NCBI RefSeq assembly: GCF_946477055.1
Contig: NZ_CAMKXG010000107.1
Location: 1 to 11,008 of the forward strand
DNA length: 11,008 bases
Direction: 5' to 3'
Origin: Lonsdalea britannica
GTDB taxonomy: Bacteria > Pseudomonadota > Gammaproteobacteria > Enterobacterales > Enterobacteriaceae
The notes under the pieces: model-generated
Told to the model about the DNA's origin: nothing
Seen by the model: only the letters and a program-made list of their open reading frames with translations
Databases searched by the model: none
Translations under genes and position numbers: made by a program
Shown: positions 1 to 6,729 of the stretch, one piece after another
Layout: the number at the start of each line of letters is the position of its first letter
Position numbering within the stretch: the stretch's first letter is position 1

Positions 1-305
1 TTATCCACGCCGTGCAGTCCGGCGATTTTTTCCTGCAGCTGACCTTCTTCCTTGTAGGGATAGCGGTTGGCTTTGGCGATAGCCAGACGGGCCGCTTCTT
101 GCCCTTTAGGCGACATCCCCAACGGGTTTTCATTGTAATTGATGCGAATCACCGACTCCGTGGTGGTATCGCCGCTTTTGCTGCCGGCGATAGACGAAGC
201 CAGCGCCGATTTGTTCAGCCCTGCCAGCGCCAAACCGCCGAGTAACGCCCCTGAATATTTGAACATCTCACGGCGTTTTTGATTGATATGGGTTATGTCG
301 CTCAT
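1..305 (-). CDS. Tat-exported HisC-like PLP aminotransferase, 5' part only
   Basis: This is the first 101 codons of a gene that continues past the left edge. The start is the ATG whose first base is 305. The N-terminus has a twin-arginine motif (KRREMFKYSG, residues 10-19), then a hydrophobic stretch of about 12 residues and a plausible cleavage site after SALA (about residue 36), so export by the Tat system is likely. From about residue 50 it matches the start of the class I/II aminotransferase domain: INYNENPLGMSP (55-66) is the N-terminal substrate-binding element typical of histidinol-phosphate aminotransferase and its relatives, followed by an ARLAIAKANRYP segment. The PLP lysine lies outside the window. 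A Tat leader is not found on biosynthetic HisC, so this is probably a paralogue acting in the periplasm; its substrate cannot be told. It is divergent from the S/N-oxide reductase gene. A purine-rich AAGGGA lies upstream but about 10 bases from the start. Confidence 0.85.
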   Translation of the reverse strand, partial: MSDITHINQKRREMFKYSGALLGGLALAGLNKSALASSIAGSKSGDTTTESVIRINYNENPLGMSPKGQEAARLAIAKANRYPYKEEGQLQEKIAGLHGVD

Positions 306-330
306 GTGCCTGTGGTCCCTTATGTGAATA

Positions 331-347
331 TACACAACTTTACACAA
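331..347. repeat. Short direct repeat TACACAA with 10-bp period
   Basis: Two exact copies of TACACAA occur at 331-337 and 341-347, separated by CTT, so they repeat every 10 bases, one helical turn. They lie 26-42 bases upstream of the aminotransferase start codon. Tandem half-sites one turn apart are typical of sites for OmpR/PhoB-type response regulators, but the regulator is unknown and a chance match is possible for a 7-base unit. Confidence 0.4.
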
Positions 348-595
348 GCAAAGGTTATACCAACCCTACACCAAAAATGTCGGGCTTAGCGCTGACAGGC
401 TCTCGCCTGCCGTTGGGGAAGTGAATATGGGCGTGAGACTGGTACTGCGGCGTTTCCGCTGCCCTCATCAACACGCGCGTCCAAAGGTCTTTCGGTGGTC
501 TCTTCTCAAAAACCAAGATGGTTAAAAATCAACCGCATGCACCTTAACCGATATCAGACTGCACTAAAAAAGCGCCGTCCCTCTTTACCATCCGG

Positions 596-610
596 TTAAC
601 ATCGTGTTAA
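596..610. promoter_or_regulatory. Small dyad TTAACA-TCG-TGTTAA, possible operator
   Basis: A perfect 6-base inverted repeat with a 3-base spacer lies 81-95 bases upstream of the reductase start codon. It spans the spacer and part of the -10 element of the tentative promoter (584-589/606-611). It does not match the FNR consensus (TTGAT-N4-ATCAA) or a CRP site. A repressor site is possible but unproven. Confidence 0.3.
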
Positions 611-690
611 TTGCTTATCCGGATCATTATCCGCAGACACAACATACCCGCGTTTCGGCAGGGAAAAACTACTGATTTTCCGAGGGCACT

Positions 691-2967
691 ATGACAATAA
701 AGCGTTACCCCCATCTCGCGCACTGGGGCGCATTTACGGCCGTAGTGGAAGACGGCAGGTTGATTGGCTGCGAGCCGTTTGCCGCCGACCCCGATCCGTC
801 GCCGATGCTCGACAGCATCGTGCCGCTGGTCTATTCGCCGCAGCGTATCCGCAAACCCGCCGTCCGCCGTTCCTGGCTGGCTAAACGGGAAAACAGCGAC
901 ACGTCGCTGCGCGGCAAAGAGCCGTTTGTGGAAGTGGACTGGGACGTCGCGCTGGATCTGGTGGCCGACGAAAACCGCCGCGTGCGCGATCGCTACGGCG
1001 CCGACGGTCTGTTCGCCGGTTCTTACGGCTGGTCCTCCGCCGGGCGCTATCACCACGCGCGCTCGCAGGTGCGCCGTTTCTACTTCTCCGGCGGCGGTGC
1101 GGTCGATCAGGCGGGTAACTACAGCTGGGGCGCGGCGCAGTTCTTCCTGCCTTACGTCATCGGCACCTTCCACCCGCTCACCGGTAAAGTCACCGAATGG
1201 CGCAGCGTGGCGGACCATTGCCAGTTGTTCATCGCCTTTGGCGGTCTGGCGCTGAAAAACGCGCAGGTGGCCTCCGGCGGCGCGGGGCAGCATACGCTGA
1301 AAGTCGCGCTGGAAACGCTCAAGGCCCGAGGCATACCGGTCATCAACATCAGTCCGATGCGCGACGACTGCCCGGCGTTCGTCGATGCGGAATGGATACC
1401 GATTCGCCCCAACACCGATGTGGCGCTGATGCTGGCGTTGGGGTTCGAAATTCGCCGTCTCGGCGCGGACGATCGGGCGTTTCTGGCACGTTACTGTGTC
1501 GGCTACGACGCCCTCAGCGACTACCTCGACGGCCGCGCTGACGGCACGCCCAAAACGCCGGAGTGGGCCAGCGCCATCACCGGTATTCCGGCCGAACGGA
1601 TTGCGCAGCTCGCGAAGCAGCTCATCGGCGTGCGCAGCTTTATCACCTGCTCCTACTCGGTACAGCGCGCGCATCGCGGCGAACAGCCTTACTGGATGAT
1701 GATCGCCCTGTCCGCCATGCTGGGTCAGGTCGGCCTGCCCGGCGGCGGTTTCTCGTTCGGACATGGTTCGATGAATAGCGTCGGCAACGAGCGGATCGCC
1801 ACGCCCGCCCCGGCCTCGCCCTCTGTGCCGAATCACGGCAGTATCATTCCCGTCGCACGCATCGCCGACATGCTATTGCAGCCGGGCCAGCCCTATACGT
1901 TTCAGGGTCAGACGCATACCTATCCGGATATCCATCTGATCCACTGGGCGGGCGGCAACCCGTTCCACCATCACCAACAGCTCAACCGACTGGTGGAAGG
2001 CTGGCGCAAGCCGGATACCGTCGTCGTGCAGGATATCGTCTGGACGCCCGCCGCCCGCATGGCCGATATCGTATTGCCGGTCACCACCACGCTGGAACGC
2101 AATGACATCGGCGGTTCGTCGCGCGATCGCTACATTTTCGCCATGCATCAGGCCATTGCGCCGCAGCATCACGCCCGTAACGACGTGGATATTTTCAGCG
2201 AGCTGGCGCAGCGTCTGGGCTATGGCGACGCATTCACGCAGGGCCGCAGCGAGCGCGACTGGCTGGCGATGATGTATCAGCAGTGCCGTGAACGTCAGGG
2301 CGAGACGGGGCAAGACTGGCCGGATTTCGAGGCGTTCTGGCGTCAGGGTTACGTCGAAATTCCGATGGACGATAAGCCTTTCGTCTTCTTCGAAGCGTTC
2401 CGCGACGACCCGGAACAGCACGCGCTGAAGACCCCCAGCGGCAAAATCGAACTGTTCAGCGAGACGCTGGCGGGCTACCGCTACGACGACTTTGGGCCGC
2501 ATCCCGAGTGGCGTCCGCCGGTCGAGTGGCTGGGGGCCGACTCGGCGCAACAATGGCCGCTTCACTTTATCTCCATTCAGCCGTCGGACCGGCTGCATAG
2601 CCAGCTCGGCAGCACGCCTCAGGTCGCCGCCAACATGACGGCCGGACGGGAGACGCTCTATATGCACCCGCAGGATGCGGCGGCGCGGAATATCGCCGAC
2701 GGCATGCAGGTCGAGGTCCATAACGCGCGCGGACGCATTTACGGCGGGGTGAGAATCACCGACGGCGTCACGCCGGGCGTGGTGATCATGTCCACCGGCG
2801 CATGGTTCGATCCGGGCTGGGAACAGAAGGAGTGGGACCCGGTGGAAAGATCCGGCAATGCCAACGTGCTGACGCTGGATATCGGCACCTCTTCCCTCAC
2901 CCAAGGCCCCAACGCCATGAGCTGCCTGGTCGAGGTGGTCGCCGCGCCGGAAACCACCACGGCCTGA
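691..2967 (+). CDS. Cytoplasmic molybdopterin S/N-oxide reductase (BisC/TorZ-like, DMSO reductase family)
   Basis: This 758-residue protein belongs to the bis-MGD molybdenum family that includes biotin/methionine sulfoxide reductase BisC and TMAO reductases TorA/TorZ. These enzymes move two electrons to an S-oxide or N-oxide. Family features in order: the HWGAF start (about 11-15); AGSYGWSSAGR with the conserved Trp114; GNYSWGAAQ with Ser145 at the position of the Mo-ligating serine; NISPMRDD; VQRAHRGEQPYWM; MLGQVGLPGGGFSF; HWAGGNPFHHHQ; the DIVLPVTTTLERND segment; and a C-terminal MGD-binding domain with HSQLGST and NARGR. There is no N-terminal Cys cluster for an Fe-S centre, as expected for this subgroup. 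There is also no Tat leader, so it should be cytoplasmic and about as long as BisC. The start is supported by GAGGG at 682-686. No TorC/TorY cytochrome or TorD chaperone gene adjoins it. The exact substrate cannot be assigned. Confidence 0.93.
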   Translation: MTIKRYPHLAHWGAFTAVVEDGRLIGCEPFAADPDPSPMLDSIVPLVYSPQRIRKPAVRRSWLAKRENSDTSLRGKEPFVEVDWDVALDLVADENRRVRDRYGADGLFAGSYGWSSAGRYHHARSQVRRFYFSGGGAVDQAGNYSWGAAQFFLPYVIGTFHPLTGKVTEWRSVADHCQLFIAFGGLALKNAQVASGGAGQHTLKVALETLKARGIPVINISPMRDDCPAFVDAEWIPIRPNTDVALMLALGFEIRRLGADDRAFLARYCVGYDALSDYLDGRADGTPKTPEWASAITGIPAERIAQLAKQLIGVRSFITCSYSVQRAHRGEQPYWMMIALSAMLGQVGLPGGGFSFGHGSMNSVGNERIATPAPASPSVPNHGSIIPVARIADMLLQPGQPYTFQGQTHTYPDIHLIHWAGGNPFHHHQQLNRLVEGWRKPDTVVVQDIVWTPAARMADIVLPVTTTLERNDIGGSSRDRYIFAMHQAIAPQHHARNDVDIFSELAQRLGYGDAFTQGRSERDWLAMMYQQCRERQGETGQDWPDFEAFWRQGYVEIPMDDKPFVFFEAFRDDPEQHALKTPSGKIELFSETLAGYRYDDFGPHPEWRPPVEWLGADSAQQWPLHFISIQPSDRLHSQLGSTPQVAANMTAGRETLYMHPQDAAARNIADGMQVEVHNARGRIYGGVRITDGVTPGVVIMSTGAWFDPGWEQKEWDPVERSGNANVLTLDIGTSSLTQGPNAMSCLVEVVAAPETTTA

Positions 2968-2983
2968 CGTCCTCATCGACATC

Positions 2984-3018
2984 AACGGCCCTCGCAACGA
3001 GGGCCGTTACTCTTTTTT
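2984..3018 (+). terminator. Intrinsic terminator of the S/N-oxide reductase gene
   Basis: A perfect 10-bp stem (AACGGCCCTC at 2984-2993 pairing with GAGGGCCGTT at 2999-3008) has a 5-base loop GCAAC. It is followed by AC, TC and a run of six T at 3013-3018. It lies 17 bases after the stop codon and looks like a textbook Rho-independent terminator. Confidence 0.93.
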
Positions 3019-3163
3019 GCCACGTCCCGGCACTCATCACTCATTTTTATGGCATCGAATGGTTCCCTCGTCGGAGACGGCTCCGTATGCTGTCTCATCA
3101 CCGGTGAAGGTATTGCCGGACATAAAACCAACAGAGTAGGTACGACATCGACAGGAGCTAGGG
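3019..3163 (+). promoter_or_regulatory. ggt upstream region
   Basis: These 145 bases sit between the reductase terminator and ggt and must carry the ggt promoter, since transcription from upstream should stop. No strong -35/-10 pair stands out; TTGCCG at 3114-3119 is one weak -35 candidate. A small hairpin (CGGAG-ACGG-CTCCG, 3072-3085) and a self-complementary 10-mer TCACCGGTGA (3098-3107) are present, of unknown role. The ribosome binding site AGGAG is at 3153-3157. Confidence 0.4.
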
Positions 3164-4927
3164 ATGACATCAGGAAAATGGCGGTTGGCATTAAGTTTAT
3201 CGGGAATCCTCACCGTAGGACCGACCTATGCGGTCTCCATTCCGGCCGTAGAGGCGAAACAGGGAATGGTGGTGAGTTCGCAGCATCTGGCTTCACAGGT
3301 CGGCGTTGATATCCTGAAAATGGGGGGGAATGCGGTAGATGCGGCGGTCGCCGTCGGCTATGCCCAGGCGGTGGTGAACGCCTGTTGCGGCAATATCGGC
3401 GGCGGAGGCTTTATGACCCTGCATCTGGCGAACGGTAAAGACACCTTCATCAACTTCCGCGAAACCGCCCCGGCGGCGGCCAAAGCCGATATGTATCTGG
3501 ACGCGGAAGGCAAAGTGAAGCCCGGCGCCAGCCTGTATGGCTATCTGGCGGTCGGCGTGCCCGGCACCGTGATGGGGCTGGAAACGGCGCGTGAAAAATA
3601 CGGGACGATGAGCCGTCAGCAGCTGCTGGCGCCCGCCATCAAACTGGCTCGCGAAGGGTTTATCCTCAACCGCGGCGACACCGATATCATGAACACCACC
3701 GTCAAACGTTTCCGACAAGATCCGGAAGCGGCCCGCCTTTTCCTGCGCCCGGATGGATCGCCGATGCAGCCGGGTGACCGGCTGGTGCAAAAAGATCTGG
3801 CCCGCACCCTGCAAAGCATCGCCGATCGCGGTCCCGACGCCTTCTATAAGGGAGAGCTACCGCGCAAAATCGAAGCGGCGGCGAAAAAAGGCGGCGGCAT
3901 CATCACCGCTGCGGACTTCGCCCGCTATACGGTCACGGAAACCACGCCGATTAGCTGCACCTATCGGGGCTACAAATTCATCTCTTCCCCTCCGCCGAGC
4001 TCCGGCGGCGTCACGCTGTGCGAAACGCTGAACATTCTGGAAGGATACGACCTGAAAAGCATGGGCTTTAACTCCGCGCAGGCGATCCACACGGTGACCG
4101 AGGCGCTGCGCCACGCCTATATGGATCGCAATACCTATCTGGGCGATCCCGCGTTTGTACACAACCCTGTCGACCGTCTGCTGAGCGAAACCTACGCCGC
4201 AGAAATCCGCAGCAAGATCGAGCCGGAGAACGCCACGCCGTCGACGCAGGTCGCGCCCGGCACGGAACCGCATGAGAAACCGGAAACCACCCACTATTCC
4301 ATTGTCGATAATCAGGGCAATGCGGTGTCCACCACCTATACCGTCAACGGACGCTTCGGCGCCGTGGTGATCACCCCCGGCACCGGCTTCTTCCTGAACG
4401 ATGAAATGGACGACTTCACCGCCAAAGTCGGCGAAAAGAACCTCTACGGTCTGGTTCAGGGGGAGCGGAACGCCATCGCGCCGGGCAAACGTCCGCTGTC
4501 GTCCATGAGTCCGTCGTTGGTCACCAAAGACGGCAAAATCTTCCTGGTGCTGGGATCGCCCGGCGGTTCGCGCATCATCAGCATTACGCTGCAAGCGGCG
4601 TTGAATATTATCGACTTCGGGATGACGCCGCAGGAAGCGGTGGATGCGCCGCGTATCCATCATCAGTGGCTGCCGGACGAGGTTTATTATGAACGCCACG
4701 GCTTGTCCGCCGATACGCTGAAACTGCTGACGGAACGCGGGTATAAGATGATCGAACAAACGCCCTGGGGCGCGGCCGAACTGATTATGGTGGGTCTGCC
4801 CGGTATTCAGGGCGTAGAGCCTGCCAACTCAGGCAACGACTCCGCCGTGTCCGATAAAGTACGCGAAGGATATCTGTATGGCGCCAATGACTCGCGGCGA
4901 CCGGCGGGTTCGGCGGTAGGCTACTGA
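3164..4927 (+). CDS. ggt: Gamma-glutamyltranspeptidase precursor (periplasmic)
   Basis: This 587-residue protein is a full-length GGT (E. coli GGT is 580). The enzyme cleaves or transfers the gamma-glutamyl group of glutathione and other gamma-glutamyl compounds in the periplasm. A signal peptide with a short basic start and hydrophobic core probably ends after PTYA (residue 23). The precursor self-cleaves before the catalytic Thr of TTHYSIVD, here Thr375, giving a large subunit (about 24-374) and a small one (375-587). Other landmarks are NFRETAP with the gamma-glutamyl-binding Arg99, PPPSSGG (277-282), LNDEMDDF (411-418), the lid-loop Tyr428, RPLSSMSP (443-450), GSPGGSR (464-470) and APRIHHQWLPDE. 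AGGAG lies six bases before the ATG. It has ACCGNIGGGGFM where E. coli has AGNLGGGGFM, a variant seen in other bacterial GGTs, so it may be a different GGT subgroup from the E. coli enzyme. It is a single-gene unit. Confidence 0.96.
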   Translation: MTSGKWRLALSLSGILTVGPTYAVSIPAVEAKQGMVVSSQHLASQVGVDILKMGGNAVDAAVAVGYAQAVVNACCGNIGGGGFMTLHLANGKDTFINFRETAPAAAKADMYLDAEGKVKPGASLYGYLAVGVPGTVMGLETAREKYGTMSRQQLLAPAIKLAREGFILNRGDTDIMNTTVKRFRQDPEAARLFLRPDGSPMQPGDRLVQKDLARTLQSIADRGPDAFYKGELPRKIEAAAKKGGGIITAADFARYTVTETTPISCTYRGYKFISSPPPSSGGVTLCETLNILEGYDLKSMGFNSAQAIHTVTEALRHAYMDRNTYLGDPAFVHNPVDRLLSETYAAEIRSKIEPENATPSTQVAPGTEPHEKPETTHYSIVDNQGNAVSTTYTVNGRFGAVVITPGTGFFLNDEMDDFTAKVGEKNLYGLVQGERNAIAPGKRPLSSMSPSLVTKDGKIFLVLGSPGGSRIISITLQAALNIIDFGMTPQEAVDAPRIHHQWLPDEVYYERHGLSADTLKLLTERGYKMIEQTPWGAAELIMVGLPGIQGVEPANSGNDSAVSDKVREGYLYGANDSRRPAGSAVGY

Positions 4928-4951
4928 ACAGTAGTAGCAAAACGTTGATGG

Positions 4952-4988
4952 CGCAGAGACCGCGCATTGCCAAACGGCGGTCTCTGCG
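4952..4988. terminator. Hairpin between convergent genes, probable bidirectional terminator
   Basis: A perfect 12-bp stem (CGCAGAGACCGC at 4952-4963 with GCGGTCTCTGCG at 4977-4988) and a 13-base loop sits between ggt and the convergent Ppx-like gene. There is no proper T run on the plus side; on the minus side only a weak CGTTTTGC follows. The position and the strong stem suggest a shared terminator, but it may be inefficient or act as an mRNA end-stabiliser. Confidence 0.6.
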
Positions 4989-5010
4989 TAGATTGAGCGA
5001 GGCTTAACGA

Positions 5011-6027
5011 TTACTGCAGCAAAACGCCCTGAATCAGGCTAGCTTTCACCACGTGAACTTCCGCTATATCAAGCGCCTCCATGAAGCCTTCAACCAGCAG
5101 CAGATTCGTCACGTCCGTGGCTTTGTATTTGCCCTGTAGCTGCGAGTCGTCCATATGGCTCTTTTTACCGATGATGTTCTTCAACTCTTCCAGACGATAG
5201 CTGTTACGACCCGTGCCGAGCTGACCGGAAATGGAGTAGCTGTGTACGCCGCCGATACCGATGACCAGCTTGCGCGCGGCGGCAAGACGGATCTCGGGCC
5301 GGACGTGCGTCGTCGCGTAGAAACGGACAAAACGCAGGATCATCGGCAGCTGATCGCCGACCGGATTGGGTGAGGAGACCGCCCGCAAATCCTTGTTCTG
5401 GAAGACATCAATGACCATGTCCTTCAGGCTGACCGCCGCCAGCTTACCCAGATAGACCACCGGCCGCAGGTGTCCGTTGATCGGCTCGAAGCTGGTCATC
5501 TGCATGGAGCCGCCGCCGATGTCCCACACCAGAATGTCGCTATTGCTCAGCGCGGGTTGGTTCAGCGTGGCTTTCGCGGACATAAATCCCAGCAGCGCTT
5601 CCTGCTCCTGGCTAAGGACTTTGATGGACAGTCCGGTGTTGCGCTCGAAGTCGGCGATGACCTGCTCACCGTTGCTGGCGGAACGAAAAACCTCCGTCGC
5701 CACGCCGCTGATACGGGTCGGGTGCCACTGATTCACCGCATGAAGCAGCGACTGCAACGTCGCCAGCCCTTCGTTGGCAATCGCCGGGCTCAACTCGCCG
5801 TTGAGGGAACGCGCCAGATCCGCGTTGTAACCTACCGGTTGTTCGTTCTGATACAAGATATTGCCGAGTACGCCGTGGCAGACGTCCACCTCTGCGACCA
5901 TCGCTTTAGTGGTGCCGGAGCCGATGTCGAACCCGGCACGGGTTTCAATACAGTCTGAAGCCTGTACATAACCGATACTCAAAAAAAGGCCGGCAAGTGC
6001 CAGCAGGCTGCGTGTAGCTTTTATCAT
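5011..6027 (-). CDS. Secreted Ppx/GppA-family (ASKHA-fold) phosphatase-like protein
   Basis: The start chosen is the ATG at 6027, giving 338 residues, because AAGGGA lies five bases upstream and the protein then begins with a clean signal peptide: MIKATRS, a hydrophobic core (about 8-20), and cleavage after VQA (residue 23). A longer frame from 6075 would add 16 residues and bury the signal. The mature part has the nucleotide/phosphate motifs of the Ppx/GppA family: GFDIGSGTTK (32-41), VATEVFRSASNGE (109-121), SQEQEALLGF (139-148), VWDIGGGSMQM (167-177), VIGIGG (255-260), and a C-terminal VEGFMEALDIAEV helix with LIQGVLLQ. Known relatives hydrolyse polyphosphate or pppGpp in the cytoplasm. 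This one is about the size of the two N-terminal domains only and lacks the C-terminal HD-like and extra domains of E. coli Ppx/GppA (about 500 residues). Only two cysteines remain after cleavage (26 and 50), which could form a disulfide. Substrate unknown. Confidence 0.88.
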   Translation of the reverse strand: MIKATRSLLALAGLFLSIGYVQASDCIETRAGFDIGSGTTKAMVAEVDVCHGVLGNILYQNEQPVGYNADLARSLNGELSPAIANEGLATLQSLLHAVNQWHPTRISGVATEVFRSASNGEQVIADFERNTGLSIKVLSQEQEALLGFMSAKATLNQPALSNSDILVWDIGGGSMQMTSFEPINGHLRPVVYLGKLAAVSLKDMVIDVFQNKDLRAVSSPNPVGDQLPMILRFVRFYATTHVRPEIRLAAARKLVIGIGGVHSYSISGQLGTGRNSYRLEELKNIIGKKSHMDDSQLQGKYKATDVTNLLLVEGFMEALDIAEVHVVKASLIQGVLLQ

Positions 6028-6564
6028 GGTAGTCCCTTGATCTCGGCCGTTCCCACTGCCAGAAATAGCGCCCAACGCTGCGCAAGCGTTTCAGCCATAC
6101 TGAACGGGATCTGGGATACGGCGCGATGGTTATAATTGTTTTGGATCCCCAACGGGGAGCATGTCAGGTCGCACAGCGCTCTCATGAATACGAGCGTGGC
6201 AGGCCATTCATCTTGCGCCATTGCGAACACATTGTGTGATGACGTCACCGTGACATACCGTCCCGAAGGCCGCCTGACGGGGGAATCACCGTCCTACGGC
6301 CCCCGTAAGCGCGCCCATAATGCGATATGGCGGAGAGCGGGTCAAATTCCCGTTGTCATCATGCAGACAAATATCGGCGGGCTCAATCGTCTTTTTTTAC
6401 AATCACTTAACCAGAACCACGCTATTTTGAAACGCGCCGCTCGCCGGCTGTTTGGCAACACGATATTAAAAGCATAGAGGAAAACCCCGCCCTCGTCACT
6501 GCACGGCACGCCCGGTATCACTGGCTTAAAACCCACCGGAAAGAGGATGATTCTTCGCCAGCGC

Positions 6565-6590
6565 GGCAGGTTGCGAAACTTGCCTTATTC
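6565..6590 (+). terminator. Possible weak terminator or RNA hairpin
   Basis: GGCAGGTT (6565-6572) pairs with AACTTGCC (6577-6584) over 8 bp including one G-T pair, closed by a GCGA tetraloop of the stable GNRA type, and is followed by TTATTC. This could end a transcript made across the preceding non-coding region, or shield tetR from read-through. The T tract is poor, so confidence is low. Confidence 0.35.
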
Positions 6591-6615
6591 AAGGATCTCA
6601 CCTATGATTTCATCG

Positions 6616-6643
6616 AATTGAGAATGAGCGTTCATTCTCAATT
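6616..6643. promoter_or_regulatory. Perfect 28-bp palindrome, probable TetR-family operator
   Basis: Two perfect 12-base arms, AATTGAGAATGA (6616-6627) and TCATTCTCAATT (6632-6643), flank a GCGT spacer. It lies 86 bases upstream of the tetR start. The core GAATGA-N4-TCATTC has the size and symmetry usual for TetR-family homodimers, and autorepression from such a site is the rule in the family. A -10-like TATTAT at 6678-6683 lies downstream, with no convincing -35. The arms also resemble a Fur box superficially (GATAATGAT-type), but the 4-base centre breaks the Fur spacing. Confidence 0.75.
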
Positions 6644-6729
6644 TACGCAAAATAACGTGGCAATACTTATCGTGCCTTATTATTTATAGACCGCAGCCTA
6701 CTCTAGCCGCGTGTCGGTCGGAGCCAACC

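Larger units (their letters stand above)
306..690. promoter_or_regulatory. Divergent intergenic control region
   Basis: These 385 bases separate two divergent genes, and I see no credible coding ORF in them. They should hold promoters for both. On the aminotransferase side is a direct repeat (listed separately). On the reductase side, a candidate plus-strand promoter is TTTACC at 584-589, a 16-base spacer and GTTAAT at 606-611, a moderate match only. A small hairpin (CAGGC, loop TCTC, GCCTG) lies at 396-409. Nothing in the middle, about 410-560, could be identified; no riboswitch family was recognised. Confidence 0.5.
6028..6729. other. 700-base region without a convincing gene
   Basis: Between the divergent Ppx-like and tetR genes, no ORF has both a good start signal and a recognisable product. 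The first part should hold the promoter of the Ppx-like gene; GTTATA at 6129-6134 (TATAAC on the minus strand) is a -10 candidate about 100 bases before its start, with no good -35. Structures seen: competing stems ACGGGGG/CCCCCGT (6277-6283/6300-6306) and TACGG-CCC-CCGTA (6295-6307), a T7 run at 6392-6398, and a hairpin at 6565-6584. A 38-codon ATG frame at 6361-6477 is basic (four Arg, two Lys) but has no ribosome binding site, so it is not called a gene. The tetR operator and promoter lie at the right end. Confidence 0.5.

Noticed and set aside
361..560. Possible Moco or other riboswitch ahead of the molybdoenzyme gene
   Set aside because: Only one small hairpin (396-409) was found, and no conserved riboswitch core could be recognised by eye; a covariance-model scan would decide.
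607..1836. A 409-codon minus-strand frame opposite the S/N-oxide reductase gene
   Set aside because: It is antisense to an unambiguous conserved gene, its composition is Arg/Ala/Gly-rich as expected from GC-rich codons read backwards, and no family is recognisable.
1873..2997. A 374-codon minus-strand frame opposite the end of the reductase gene
   Set aside because: It is a shadow of GC-rich coding sequence on the other strand and runs through the terminator hairpin of the real gene.
3857..4759. A 300-codon minus-strand frame opposite ggt
   Set aside because: The ggt frame is full-length with all catalytic motifs; the opposite frame has no recognisable domain.
6136..6477. A 113-codon plus-strand frame in the gap before tetR
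   Set aside because: It has no ATG with a ribosome binding site at its beginning and no family resemblance; it overlaps the probable promoter of the Ppx-like gene. Only the inner 38-codon part is mentioned, as a weak possibility.
6616..6643. The palindrome read as a Fur box
   Set aside because: The GAGAATGA arms resemble Fur half-sites, but the 4-base GCGT centre breaks the 9-1-9 spacing, and the site lies in front of a TetR gene that offers a better explanation.
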